Part shown: piece after piece, positions 22,732-29,459 of the stretch | How positions within the stretch are numbered: the stretch's first letter is position 1 | How the letters are laid out: every line of letters begins with the position of its first letter | DNA from: a virus | DNA: 36,490 nt | IMG/VR virus record: IMGVR_UViG_3300009128_000064 | Location: 1 to 36,490 of that record | Direction: 5' to 3' (one strand) | Notes under the pieces: model-generated | What the model was told of the DNA's origin: nothing | The model's database searches: none | The model's input: only the letters and a program-made list of their open reading frames with translations | Program-made: the position numbers and the translations under genes

Positions 22732-22759
22732 TTGACCTATACCAGAAGCATGGTATTGT
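22732..22759 (+). promoter_or_regulatory. Early-type promoter with AAATAAAGC upstream box
   Basis: AAATAAAGCTTGACC; TTGACC 22732-22737, 16 nt ending TGG, TATTGT (22754-22759). Confidence 0.88.
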
Positions 22760-22767
22760 ACAGATGA

Positions 22768-22786
22768 GGGAGGGACAGACCCTCTC
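22768..22786 (+). promoter_or_regulatory. 5' leader hairpin
   Basis: GGGAGGG, loop ACAGA, CCCTCTC, one G-T pair; begins 2 nt from the predicted +1 at 22766. Confidence 0.7.
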
Positions 22787-22799
22787 AGGAGAGATCACC

Positions 22800-24050
22800 A
22801 TGACCACCAAATTCGACCTCAAGGACCGAATCGTCCAATTGTTGCACGAGGAGCCCTTCTTCGCTCACCTCAGCCGCAACATCAACAAGGTCGCTTCGGA
22901 CGCCATTCCGACCGCAGGTGTCCGAGTGACCGAAGATGGTCGCTATGAGATGATCTACAATAACGAGTTCTTCGAGAGCCTGCCCAGGAAGCAACAACTG
23001 GGGGTCATCAAACACGAGCTATATCATCTTGTCTTCGAGCACTGCTCTGTCCGCAAGGTCGAAGGAGTCTCTCCTCGCCTTCAGAACATCGCTGCCGATT
23101 TAGCGATCAACAGCCACCTTGCAGGCCAACTGCCCGAGAACTGCTGTATGCCTGGCGTAGGTCCCTTTGCGGACTATCCATCAGGCGAGAGCTTTGAGTG
23201 GTATTTAGCGAAGATGATGGACGAGCAAGAAGAGCAAGAGGGCGAAGGTGAGGGCGAAGGTGAGGGCGAAGGCGGCGAAGGCTCCCCAAGCGACGATAGT
23301 GCCTCTGATAATGGCGAGCAAACCGATCAAATGAGCGGTGATCACTCCCAATGGTCCCAAGGACAATCAGGCGAAGCCCAAACAGCCGCCGAACAGATAG
23401 CGAAGCAACGCCTCAAAAAGGGCATCAAGAGAGCCGCCCAAGCCGCCGCAAGCGGCCGAATCGGAGGTGGTATTGTTGGGCCATGGGGAAGTATTTCCTC
23501 GGCAACACAAAAAGACATCCTCAAATCGTTAGAGACCCATGTAGACTGGAAGAAGATCCTGCGATACTTCATCAAGACCTCACAACGGGCGAACAAGAAG
23601 TCAAGCATAAAGACCATCAATCGTCGATACCCATATATTCAGCCAGGTCGCAGAGTGAAGCGTACTGCTAAGATCGCTATTGCTGTTGATCAAAGTGGGA
23701 GCGTAAGCGACCGGATGCTCTCAGCCTTCTTCGCTGAGATGAACAAGTTAGCCAAGTTAGCCACTTTTATTGTGATCCCATTCGACCATGAGGTCGATGA
23801 GAGCAAGATCTATGAGTGGAAGAAGGGCAAGAGCCACCCAACTGAGCGAGTGCTCCAAGGCGGCACCTGCTTCAACGCTCCAACCGAGTGGGCTAACAAG
23901 AACAGCGTCGACGGCTTGATCATCCTTACAGACCTCGCTGCCCCCAAGCCTATCCGATCCAAGAGCCAACGAATGTGGATGACGACCAAAGAGCATGCCT
24001 CTCGTCCCTACTTCACCACCCAAGAGCGAGTGATCGTCATTGACGTATAG
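22800..24050 (+). CDS. VWA-like protein with N-terminal metallopeptidase domain (DUF2201-type)
   Basis: 416 aa from ATG 22800; a longer frame upstream would cross the promoter. The N-terminal domain has VIKHELYHLVFEH (69-81) with HExxH, as in DUF2201 putative metallopeptidases. A low-complexity acidic linker (EGEGEG repeats, about 147-185) follows, then a VWA-like domain with the MIDAS-type motif DQSGS (about 297-301) and LTDLAAP. This domain pair next to a MoxR ATPase is a known bacterial two-gene unit of unsettled function. In a phage it may remodel a host or virion protein. The promoter and leader hairpin mirror those of the ATPase gene. Confidence 0.88.
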   Translation: MTTKFDLKDRIVQLLHEEPFFAHLSRNINKVASDAIPTAGVRVTEDGRYEMIYNNEFFESLPRKQQLGVIKHELYHLVFEHCSVRKVEGVSPRLQNIAADLAINSHLAGQLPENCCMPGVGPFADYPSGESFEWYLAKMMDEQEEQEGEGEGEGEGEGGEGSPSDDSASDNGEQTDQMSGDHSQWSQGQSGEAQTAAEQIAKQRLKKGIKRAAQAAASGRIGGGIVGPWGSISSATQKDILKSLETHVDWKKILRYFIKTSQRANKKSSIKTINRRYPYIQPGRRVKRTAKIAIAVDQSGSVSDRMLSAFFAEMNKLAKLATFIVIPFDHEVDESKIYEWKKGKSHPTERVLQGGTCFNAPTEWANKNSVDGLIILTDLAAPKPIRSKSQRMWMTTKEHASRPYFTTQERVIVIDV

Positions 24051-24054
24051 ATAG

Positions 24055-24144
24055 CCCGTCAACAAACTGACGCAGCCCTCCTATTTACCCTGTCCCCATC
24101 AGCCCTCAATTATCATCTAAGCCCCCCGTCAATAAACTGACACA
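24055..24144 (+). repeat. Pair of 20-bp direct repeats
   Basis: CCCGTCAAYAAACTGACRCA at 24055-24074 and 24125-24144, two mismatches; each contains the small inverted repeat GTCA/TGAC. A TCCTATTTACC box lies between them. They occupy the intergenic gap after the VWA gene and may be an operator. Confidence 0.7.
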
Positions 24145-24150
24145 CCCATT

Positions 24151-24172
24151 ATCGGGCAACAATAATAAGAAC
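24151..24172 (+). repeat. 3'-end repeat copy
   Basis: ATCGGGCAACAATAATAAGA and AC; the flank CACCCATT is shared with the copy at 24491. Confidence 0.75.
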
Positions 24173-24191
24173 AAACATAGGAGAGAACATA

Positions 24192-24452
24192 ATGTCATTC
24201 GAAGAAGGAGATCACATAGAAGAACTATTGGAGGTATTAGACCAAGTGAACACAAGCCTCCTACAAGTACAACAAGACAACCGCATCCTCATGCACCTAT
24301 TAGCCACCCTAACTGGCTACACCCCACAATCAGCCACCATCGCACGAAACAACCCAGTAACCATCCCACAAGTGCGCATCATAGAAGATGAAGAGAACAC
24401 CTCAGCAGACACCCCAGACCCAACAGACGCTGAACCACCCGCCTTCCTATAA
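24192..24452 (+). CDS. Small coiled-coil protein
   Basis: 86 aa. Residues 1-45 form an acidic coiled coil (EELLEVLDQVNTSLLQVQQD), followed by a Pro/Asp-rich tail. GGAGAG ribosome binding site. After the TAA stop the same frame remains open for 77 codons (to TAG 24684-24686) with protein-like sequence including KVCELC, but there is no start codon in it. Confidence 0.65.
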   Translation: MSFEEGDHIEELLEVLDQVNTSLLQVQQDNRILMHLLATLTGYTPQSATIARNNPVTIPQVRIIEDEENTSADTPDPTDAEPPAFL

Positions 24453-24490
24453 GGTCACCATAGCCACCATAGCCACCACAGCCACCCATT

Positions 24491-24514
24491 ATCCGGCAAC
24501 AATAAAAAGAATAG
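24491..24514 (+). repeat. 3'-end repeat copy
   Basis: ATCCGGCAACAATAAAAAGA and ATAG. It is preceded by three copies of a 9-bp ATAGCCACC-like unit (24457-24486). Confidence 0.75.
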
Positions 24515-24684
24515 AAAACAACTCACAGAAGAAGATGATAATACATACGGACTCAACTACCAATGGTTTAGAACTCACAAAGTATGCGAACTATGCAACA
24601 CAAATAGAAATACAAAGAATACAAAGAATACAAGAAAACAAAGAAACACAAAGAAAACACTTGACAAAAGAACAGCAGAGTGGT
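24515..24684 (+). other. A-rich stretch without a supported gene
   Basis: Very A-rich, G- and T-poor sequence with ATACAAAGA tandem repeats (24608-24640). Two overlapping frames are open but neither has a ribosome binding site. It ends at a possible promoter, TTGACA (24661-24666), 17 nt, TAGAGG (24684-24689), which would drive the structured segment that follows. Confidence 0.4.
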
Positions 24685-24830
24685 AGAGGGAGGGGGGTCA
24701 CTGGAGGCGGGTGGACGGAGAGTATGTCTCTAGTGGGGGGGTGGCACATCCTGTGCTTGATACGCTCGTTAGACGGGGAGCTATTTTTCCCAAATGTTGC
24801 CTCCCTCTAAAAATCACACCCAGTTTTTTT
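24685..24830 (+). ncRNA. Candidate structured RNA
   Basis: The arms AGAGGGAGG (24685-24693) and CCTCCCTCT (24800-24808) are perfectly complementary and enclose 106 nt. Inside are GCACA/TGTGC around a 3-nt loop, AGAG/CTCT around TATGT, and GGGA/TTCCC: a closed multi-branch layout. It is followed by AAAAATC...GTTTTTTTC, a possible end signal. A weak promoter overlaps the first arm, which is a problem because the arm would then be partly untranscribed unless transcription begins further upstream. Confidence 0.35.
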
Positions 24831-24853
24831 CTAGAATAATCACTAAATAACCC

Positions 24854-24881
24854 TTGACTAATCCCCAACCCATGGCATAAT
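24854..24881 (+). promoter_or_regulatory. Early-type promoter
   Basis: TTGACT (24854-24859), 16 nt ending TGG, CATAAT (24876-24881). No leader hairpin follows. Confidence 0.78.
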
Positions 24882-24902
24882 AAGATAGAAGGAGACACAC
24901 TA

Positions 24903-25193
24903 ATGTCCAAAGCCGCTCGTCGCCGTAACCGCAAAGCACGCAATCTCAACCGATCACGCTCAGCCACCTGTCTATCTCAATCACGCCAACTCCACCCAGG
25001 CTCCCTCGTGACCCGTATCGCCCAAGGAACCCTAACTCCCAACGCACGCCGCGACCCTCGTCTCCTCCTTGTCCTTTCGGTCGTCCGAGCCCCCAATTGC
25101 ATCCCCCAGTACCTATGCCAATTTTGCGACACAGGCGACGAACGCTACTTTTTGCCCCACCAGATCTCACCTCACGACGAAGAACTACGATGA
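24903..25193 (+). CDS. Small basic protein with SH3-like start pattern
   Basis: 96 aa. Arg-rich N-terminus (SKAARRRNRKARNLNRSRS), then LHPGSLVTRIAQG, which matches the PGDLV-type pattern, and a Cys pair YLCQFC near the end. Likely nucleic-acid binding. AGAAGGAG ribosome binding site. ATGA overlap with the next gene. Confidence 0.7.
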   Translation: MSKAARRRNRKARNLNRSRSATCLSQSRQLHPGSLVTRIAQGTLTPNARRDPRLLLVLSVVRAPNCIPQYLCQFCDTGDERYFLPHQISPHDEELR

Positions 25194-25342
25194 TCCTAAC
25201 CGCCCTATGCCTCGTGGTAATCGTTTGCATAAACCCCCGCGGGGGTGGTACATTCGCAAAAGATGACTATGCCAGCGATCACTGCACCTACCAAATCATC
25301 AAAGAGTCGTCCCCAGCCCCCGAGTCCCACAGCGAGGAATAA
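25190..25342 (+). CDS. Small exported or membrane protein (50 aa)
   Basis: ATGA overlap with the upstream gene. Hydrophobic start MILTALCLVVIVCI, then a short polar tail with one Cys. The palindrome CCCCCGCGGGGG lies within the coding sequence (about 25233-25244). Confidence 0.55.
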   Translation: MILTALCLVVIVCINPRGGGTFAKDDYASDHCTYQIIKESSPAPESHSEE

Positions 25343-25345
25343 CGT

Positions 25346-25504
25346 ATGAACGAACTAATCACCCTAGTCGCCCTAGTCTATATCTTCTTCAAAGCCATCC
25401 CGTTCGTCATGTCCATCGTAGGCTCAGCGATCAAGACGCTCTTCATCCTAGCCACCACTTGCTTCTTTGCCTACGTCATCATCCTAACCCTATTGACCTC
25501 ATAA
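25346..25504 (+). CDS. Small membrane protein, two hydrophobic helices (52 aa)
   Basis: ATG 25346, three bases after the previous stop. Almost entirely hydrophobic: ITLVALVYIFFKAIPFVM, then IKTLFILATTCFFAYVIILT. Second of four consecutive tiny genes. Holin-like in size, but no lysis gene adjoins. Confidence 0.6.
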   Translation: MNELITLVALVYIFFKAIPFVMSIVGSAIKTLFILATTCFFAYVIILTLLTS

Positions 25505-25520
25505 CCACAGGAGCCCCCAA

Positions 25521-25673
25521 GTGAGCATCATCCAAATCCTCACCCTAGTTGCTTTATCCTCAGCCCTAGTCACCCTAGCTCTCACTTGCGTCCATCTCCT
25601 AAACCATCCCACCAAGTCCCCGGAGCCCCAGATGTCCTCTAAGAAACACAAGTCCAAATACGGGCAAGAATAA
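25521..25673 (+). CDS. Small single-pass membrane protein (50 aa)
   Basis: GTG 25521 behind CAGGAG. N-terminal hydrophobic helix (IIQILTLVALSSALVTLALT) and a basic Lys-rich tail. The gene ends in Y-G-Q-E-stop within a 3'-end repeat. Confidence 0.6.
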   Translation: MSIIQILTLVALSSALVTLALTCVHLLNHPTKSPEPQMSSKKHKSKYGQE

Positions 25674-25680
25674 AAACAAC
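25660..25680 (+). repeat. 3'-end repeat copy containing a stop codon
   Basis: ACGGGCAAGAATAAAAACAA; the TAA ends the membrane mini-protein gene. Confidence 0.65.
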
Positions 25681-25696
25681 ACAACAACACACCCTC

Positions 25697-25725
25697 TTAA
25701 CGATGGAAAAGGGCTATGCTATGAT
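25697..25725 (+). promoter_or_regulatory. Possible promoter
   Basis: TTAACG, 17 nt, TATGAT. The -10 fits well, the -35 poorly. It would place the transcript start inside the small frame at 25703. Confidence 0.4.
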
Positions 25726-25828
25726 GTATGAGATGATGATGAAAAATCATAAAAGACTCAATCACCTTGAAAAAGAACTTACTAAACTTGAACGCAACAC
25801 TACCTTAGCAAAGGATAAGAAGGTATGA
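25703..25828 (+). CDS. Small hypothetical protein (41 aa)
   Basis: Met-rich start and a Lys/Glu coiled-coil-like tail (LEKELTKLERNTTLAKDKKV). Ends in an ATGA overlap with the 324-aa gene, which argues for translation. Start uncertain: in-frame ATGs at 25721, 25724, 25733 and later are alternatives, depending on the promoter. Confidence 0.45.
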   Translation: MEKGYAMMYEMMMKNHKRLNHLEKELTKLERNTTLAKDKKV

Positions 25829-26799
25829 ATATGTGGAATCCCACTACTCGTCGTGTAATGTATCGTCTCATGAGGCGTCATGGTATCCCCGAATATAAAC
25901 ACTGGAAAGGGGTGATGTATCCCTCACTGCCGGGTCTTGTTGGAAAAGATTTTGACAGGGCGCTTGGGAGGGTTGCTCGTGACCTCAATCTTTTGTGTAA
26001 CAACTTTCTGACCCGAGGAAAATATTACAAAGAAACCTCGGTAAAGCAACAGATTGCCTTTACTTTGCAGCAGGGAATTCGAGCAAAAGGCTATCAGCAT
26101 CGCTTTGGTGGTCGAGAAAGTTCCTGTTTTGGCAATCTTCAGGCGGCAATTGTTGAAGGTTTTATTACTTTTGAGGAAGTGCATAGCACAATGCATCCTT
26201 TTATTATTAGTGCTGCATCTAACATTGCTTTTTCTGAGCTTGAAAAGCAACTAAGTGAGAAATCTCCCGAAGAAAACGCCAGAGAGGCTCAACTTGCTTT
26301 GGATAGTGTCGAAGCCGGCACCCCACCTGTCTTGGAAGATGAAATGATTTTTACAGAACCTGCCAGCCGTCCTGATGCTTTGGCAGCATTTCTTGATGCG
26401 GTGCGACCCTACGTGTCTTGGCAGAAACGTCACAACCGGAACGGAGATGGTCACCGACTAGACGACCCTGCTTTCATTGCCCTGTGGCAATCCTCCTCAA
26501 CCCCAGAGGAGGTAGAAATTAAGTATAATGCCCTGATTGATGACACTGTGCGCCAACTCAAAGGTTTTTCGGTCAAAAAAGGACATTTTCGTCCTTATAC
26601 TTGGAAATATGTGCGACTAAAGGCGACTCGCATCGGGGGGCTGCGCTACATTCCATCTCCTGCCAAGATTGAAAAAATGAACAGATATCAGGAACTTATT
26701 TGTGGTGACATAATGAAGCGTGGAAACCTAGTTGGGGAAAAATGGCGTCAAGTTGAAGAGAAAATGGACTTGTGGAAAACGCTAGGGTTAAAAGAGTGA
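25825..26799 (+). CDS. Hypothetical protein (324 aa), atypical codon use
   Basis: Not recognised. Soluble and basic, mainly helical, with tyrosine/arginine-rich segments (TRRVMYRLMRRHGIPEYKHW; PYTWKYVRLKATRIGGLRYI). Codons end in T far more often than those of the neighbours, and the gene is preceded by a short gene of similar AT-rich style, so this pair was probably acquired separately. It interrupts a run of tiny membrane-protein genes. Confidence 0.7.
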   Translation: MNMWNPTTRRVMYRLMRRHGIPEYKHWKGVMYPSLPGLVGKDFDRALGRVARDLNLLCNNFLTRGKYYKETSVKQQIAFTLQQGIRAKGYQHRFGGRESSCFGNLQAAIVEGFITFEEVHSTMHPFIISAASNIAFSELEKQLSEKSPEENAREAQLALDSVEAGTPPVLEDEMIFTEPASRPDALAAFLDAVRPYVSWQKRHNRNGDGHRLDDPAFIALWQSSSTPEEVEIKYNALIDDTVRQLKGFSVKKGHFRPYTWKYVRLKATRIGGLRYIPSPAKIEKMNRYQELICGDIMKRGNLVGEKWRQVEEKMDLWKTLGLKE

Positions 26800-26866
26800 A
26801 AAAGATAATCCACGTCAACCAACACGTCATCAAGCGCAACACAACAACACGATCAAGGAGATCAAA

Positions 26867-27112
26867 ATGACCACAGACACCCCAACACCCACCCTAGCCA
26901 CCGAAGTCGCCGAGTTCCTATCGCGCCTATCGGCCATCGAGGGCGAACTAACCATCCTCAAAGATGACCGCAAATCCCTTATGGATGAGTTTTCATCTCG
27001 CCTCGATGTTAAGGCGCTCAAAGCCGCTCTGCGCATCCACAAGATCCGCATCCAGAACTACGACAACAACCATACGATTGATCAACTCTTAGAAGTCATC
27101 AACGGACAATAA
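26867..27112 (+). CDS. DUF2312 / GapR-like protein
   Basis: 81 aa. VAEFLSRLSAIEGELTILKD, a charged coiled coil, is followed by RLDVKALKAALRIHKIR, the conserved pattern of DUF2312 proteins such as GapR, which clamp overtwisted DNA ahead of replication forks. The tail extends about 20 residues. A phage copy could help replication or compact DNA. Overlaps a degenerate 3'-end repeat at its end. Moderate confidence. Confidence 0.6.
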   Translation: MTTDTPTPTLATEVAEFLSRLSAIEGELTILKDDRKSLMDEFSSRLDVKALKAALRIHKIRIQNYDNNHTIDQLLEVINGQ

Positions 27113-27120
27113 AACAAACA
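27099..27120 (+). repeat. 3'-end repeat copy, degenerate, containing a stop codon
   Basis: CAACGGACAATAAAACAAAC; the TAA ends the DUF2312-like gene. Confidence 0.4.
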
Positions 27121-27136
27121 GAAAAGGAAACCCCTC

Positions 27137-27433
27137 ATGAGCAATACAAACAACACACCAAGCAACGAAGAGATCTCCAGCCGCCTTGCTGCCCTAGACG
27201 CCTCGGGTCCACCCCAGTGGCTCATGCGCCTTGCTGCCTTCACTCGCCCTTTGGACCCCTATATGTTCCCATTCTTTCTATTTTTGGTTATGGTCTTCTC
27301 TTGGTCTATGACTTCCCTGGCCCAGAAGCGCTTCCAGAGCGCCATCAATGACGCCGCCACAGCCGCCCTAGCCGCCCATCATCATAGCCTCCAAGCCACC
27401 ACTTGCCCCGAGGTCCCAAATGCAGAACAATAA
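27137..27433 (+). CDS. Single-pass membrane protein
   Basis: 98 aa. Soluble N-terminal 45 residues, one hydrophobic helix (MFPFFLFLVMVFSWSMTSLA), then an Ala-rich helix with several His. AAAAGGAAA ribosome binding site. Overlaps the next mini-gene. Confidence 0.65.
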   Translation: MSNTNNTPSNEEISSRLAALDASGPPQWLMRLAAFTRPLDPYMFPFFLFLVMVFSWSMTSLAQKRFQSAINDAATAALAAHHHSLQATTCPEVPNAEQ

Positions 27434-27515
27434 CCTTTTTTTCATCAAAGTCTTTGTAATCACCTCACTCTTCTTTGTGGGCGTTTATTCCTACTACATC
27501 CATTCGCCCCCATAA
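27420..27515 (+). CDS. Membrane mini-protein (31 aa)
   Basis: ATG 27420 overlaps the previous gene by 14 nt. Nearly all hydrophobic (FFIKVFVITSLFFVGVYSYY). Its nested position in a series of such genes is the main support. Confidence 0.45.
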   Translation: MQNNNLFFIKVFVITSLFFVGVYSYYIHSPP

Positions 27516-27542
27516 GCCCTTAAGCCACCTACTTATTCCACT

Positions 27543-27821
27543 ATGAAGAGCATATCGAGCTACATAGAGGAACGAGCCAGATCCCTCGCCGAAGACACCA
27601 AGCCACACCTCCGCGTACAAGTCGCTTACCAACTCCAAGTATACCCTCCAAGGCACATCCTAAATGGCCTCCAAGGCAACCTAGTCAACATCCATGTCCT
27701 AAACTGCGGAACCATCCTCACCTTAGTCCACCTAGACACCAAGTCCCCTTTAATTTCAGCCCTAGCCCACCAAGCCACCCATCTCCACCTATTCCGCCCA
27801 GAGGACCTGATACCCTTATGA
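27543..27821 (+). CDS. Hypothetical protein
   Basis: 92 aa, not recognised. N-terminal helix, then beta-rich sequence ending HLHLFRPEDLIPL; possibly another small barrel. No clear ribosome binding site before ATG 27543. ATGA overlap with the next gene. Confidence 0.6.
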   Translation: MKSISSYIEERARSLAEDTKPHLRVQVAYQLQVYPPRHILNGLQGNLVNIHVLNCGTILTLVHLDTKSPLISALAHQATHLHLFRPEDLIPL

Positions 27822-28000
27822 ACACCAAGCCCACCTTGAGTCCAGGCGACCTTGTTTACGACAAAACCACCAAGAGGGACGGGATCATCATTCGCATCCG
27901 CTCAGGCTGTCTCGTTCTTGTCTCTTATTTGGACAATCCCCATGAGGCTCGCTGGTGCTCCTTTTACGAAATAGCCCCCCATTATCCCGATGCCTCTTAA
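27818..28000 (+). CDS. Small SH3-like protein of the PGDLV type
   Basis: 60 aa. LSPGDLVYDKTTKRDGIIIR, CLVLVSYLDN and ARWCSFYEIAP give the strand pattern of a small SH3/KOW-like barrel shared with proteins at 11042, 30994, 32493 and 35428. Overlaps genes on both sides. Confidence 0.7.
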   Translation: MNTKPTLSPGDLVYDKTTKRDGIIIRIRSGCLVLVSYLDNPHEARWCSFYEIAPHYPDAS

Positions 28001-28112
28001 AGACAAGTTCGCTATTTTCTTCTTTTTGCTGTTGATGACGCTAGCCAACACCGCTCTTGCTCTTCATCGCATTTTCACCCAAGCCACCGAGGACGACGAA
28101 GATGACTTTTGA
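27990..28112 (+). CDS. Membrane mini-protein (40 aa)
   Basis: ATG 27990 overlaps the SH3-like gene. Basic start, hydrophobic helix (FAIFFFLLLMTLANTALAL) and an acidic tail (EDDEDD). Overlaps the next mini-gene by 11 nt. Confidence 0.5.
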   Translation: MPLKDKFAIFFFLLLMTLANTALALHRIFTQATEDDEDDF

Positions 28113-28200
28113 CCTATCAGAGTACCTATTAGATTTTGCCTTCATAGTGGTCAACATCGCACTACTTATCTTAGAGACCACGGAGGTATTATGGCGATGA
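28102..28200 (+). CDS. Membrane mini-protein (32 aa)
   Basis: ATG 28102 lies inside the previous gene. One hydrophobic helix (LLDFAFIVVNIALLIL). Its 3' end contains the GGAGG ribosome binding site and start of the next gene. Confidence 0.45.
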   Translation: MTFDLSEYLLDFAFIVVNIALLILETTEVLWR

Positions 28201-28667
28201 TGGACCCCAACCTATCGAACCTAAAGGCGCGAATTCGCCTTTTAGAGATCGACTTACAGGCACTACAAGACCGCCAAAGGTCCTTTGTACGCCGTAGTTC
28301 CCTTATCGCCACCATCGCCCTAATAATCCTCCTATCTCTCTTTGGGAGCTGTAGCCACCAAGCCACTCAAGTCGCTCAATGCTCACCCAATTCGGGCAAT
28401 GGACCTATCGCCACCTGTGGTGCTGGTCCCACTCAAGCCGCCGGAGCCGCCCAAGTCGGCAAAGACGTCGGCAAAGGCAACCAGCAGTACAAAGCGGAAG
28501 CGGTCAACTCTCTTGTCGAAGCACGCCTATTGCAGTTTAACCACCTATGTCTTGCCTTAGAGTCATACAAGGGGTTGGTACCCAAATCCACTGAAACGGG
28601 ACTCATCCTCCACAAGGCACTTAAAGACTGCTATTGGATCTATGGCGGAGGCGCGGGGGTAAAATGA
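28191..28667 (+). CDS. Membrane-anchored protein with coiled coil and possible lipobox
   Basis: 158 aa. ATG 28191 follows GGAGG. Residues 9-38 are a coiled coil, 39-57 a hydrophobic helix (SLIATIALIILLSLFG), then SCSHQ and a Gly/Ala-rich, Cys-containing outer part ending in an ordered helical domain. The LFGSC sequence resembles a lipobox but sits unusually far from the N-terminus. Nested with two membrane mini-genes, it could be part of a spanin-like or envelope complex; not proven. Confidence 0.65.
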   Translation: MAMMDPNLSNLKARIRLLEIDLQALQDRQRSFVRRSSLIATIALIILLSLFGSCSHQATQVAQCSPNSGNGPIATCGAGPTQAAGAAQVGKDVGKGNQQYKAEAVNSLVEARLLQFNHLCLALESYKGLVPKSTETGLILHKALKDCYWIYGGGAGVK

Positions 28668-28819
28668 GACGCCCCGTAACAACCCAAAAGGAGATCGCCT
28701 TTGTGGAGACTCTGGTCCGAACCCTCCCCGATAGCACCCTCAACTACAAAAGTGCCCCTCGTCTCTTTGCGGATGCTTGTCGCAACCCCTCTTGTTCCCA
28801 TGTGACCGTAGACAACTGA
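28664..28819 (+). CDS. Small hypothetical protein (51 aa)
   Basis: ATGA overlap with the previous gene; a longer frame from 28634 would overlap more. Basic start (MRRPVTTQKEIAFVETLVRT) and two Cys near the end. Not recognised. Confidence 0.55.
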   Translation: MRRPVTTQKEIAFVETLVRTLPDSTLNYKSAPRLFADACRNPSCSHVTVDN

Positions 28820-28858
28820 GAGACGCTTTTGTGAGAATTATGACTTTGGAAATAAAAC

Positions 28859-28874
28859 GGCGTGGTCTTACGCC
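28859..28874 (+). promoter_or_regulatory. Small hairpin upstream of HAD gene
   Basis: GGCGT, loop GGTCTT, ACGCC, 26 nt before the ATG at 28900. No T tract follows. Confidence 0.4.
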
Positions 28875-28899
28875 CTAACAGAAAGGAAACTAGAAGAAA

Positions 28900-29232
28900 A
28901 TGCCTGAGATGAAAAACATTTGGCTAATTGATATTGATGGGACTGTTTGTGAGGACATCCCCAACGAAGAGGCTGAGCGATTTGAGACAGCCAAGCCACT
29001 AAAAGGCGCAAGAGAAAAAGTTGAGGCACTATGGGCTCAAGGGGACCGAGTGGTCTTCTTCACGGCAAGGACCTCGTATCATGCCGAGGTCACAGAGTAT
29101 TGGCTCACCAAGCATGGCTTTGTCTATGAGTCTGTTGTCTACAACAAGCCCCGCATTGGCGATGGCTGGAAATACAACTGGATTGATAACAAGGAAGTGG
29201 AAGGGCACTTTGTGCCGGAGGGACTGAAATGA
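28900..29232 (+). CDS. HAD-superfamily phosphatase
   Basis: 110 aa. Motif I IDIDGT (10-15) with Asp11 and Asp13, motif II FFTART, and a late acidic segment (GDGWKYNWIDNK) define a small HAD hydrolase without a large cap domain. Phages use such enzymes as nucleotide or polynucleotide phosphatases; the substrate cannot be deduced here. GAAAGGAAAC lies upstream. ATGA overlap with the next gene. Confidence 0.82.
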   Translation: MPEMKNIWLIDIDGTVCEDIPNEEAERFETAKPLKGAREKVEALWAQGDRVVFFTARTSYHAEVTEYWLTKHGFVYESVVYNKPRIGDGWKYNWIDNKEVEGHFVPEGLK

Positions 29233-29459
29233 ACGGACTAACCCTAGACGCCTTGGGCATCCTCCTACAAGACAGGAACTACGAGGCGGCACATGCCCTA
29301 GCAGAAGTCTTGACCGTGAATCACCCAAACGAACTTGTCCGCACCTTTATGGGAGAATTCACAGCCACAAGCGACAACCACCCACATGTACTAAACAACC
29401 TGTATCGCCTAGCCAAAGAAGTCCTCACAAAGGAGTCCGCCCATGCGCAACGAATTTGA
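29229..29459 (+). CDS. Small helical protein
   Basis: 76 aa. Helical throughout (LTLDALGILLQDRNYEAAHA, then helices) with TPR-like spacing; not assigned. Overlaps both neighbours. Confidence 0.6.
   Translation: MNGLTLDALGILLQDRNYEAAHALAEVLTVNHPNELVRTFMGEFTATSDNHPHVLNNLYRLAKEVLTKESAHAQRI

Noticed and set aside
22454-22735. 93-codon frame after the MoxR gene
   Set aside because: Overlaps the end of the ATPase gene out of frame and crosses the next promoter; no ribosome binding site.
24388-24810. 140-codon frame
   Set aside because: First third overlaps the gene at 24192 out of frame, the middle is A-rich low complexity, the end crosses the candidate structured RNA; no start signal.
25233-25244. 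CCCCCGCGGGGG palindrome as a terminator
   Set aside because: Perfect palindrome but no loop and no T tract; it lies within a small coding frame and is explained by the codons Asn-Pro-Arg-Gly-Gly.
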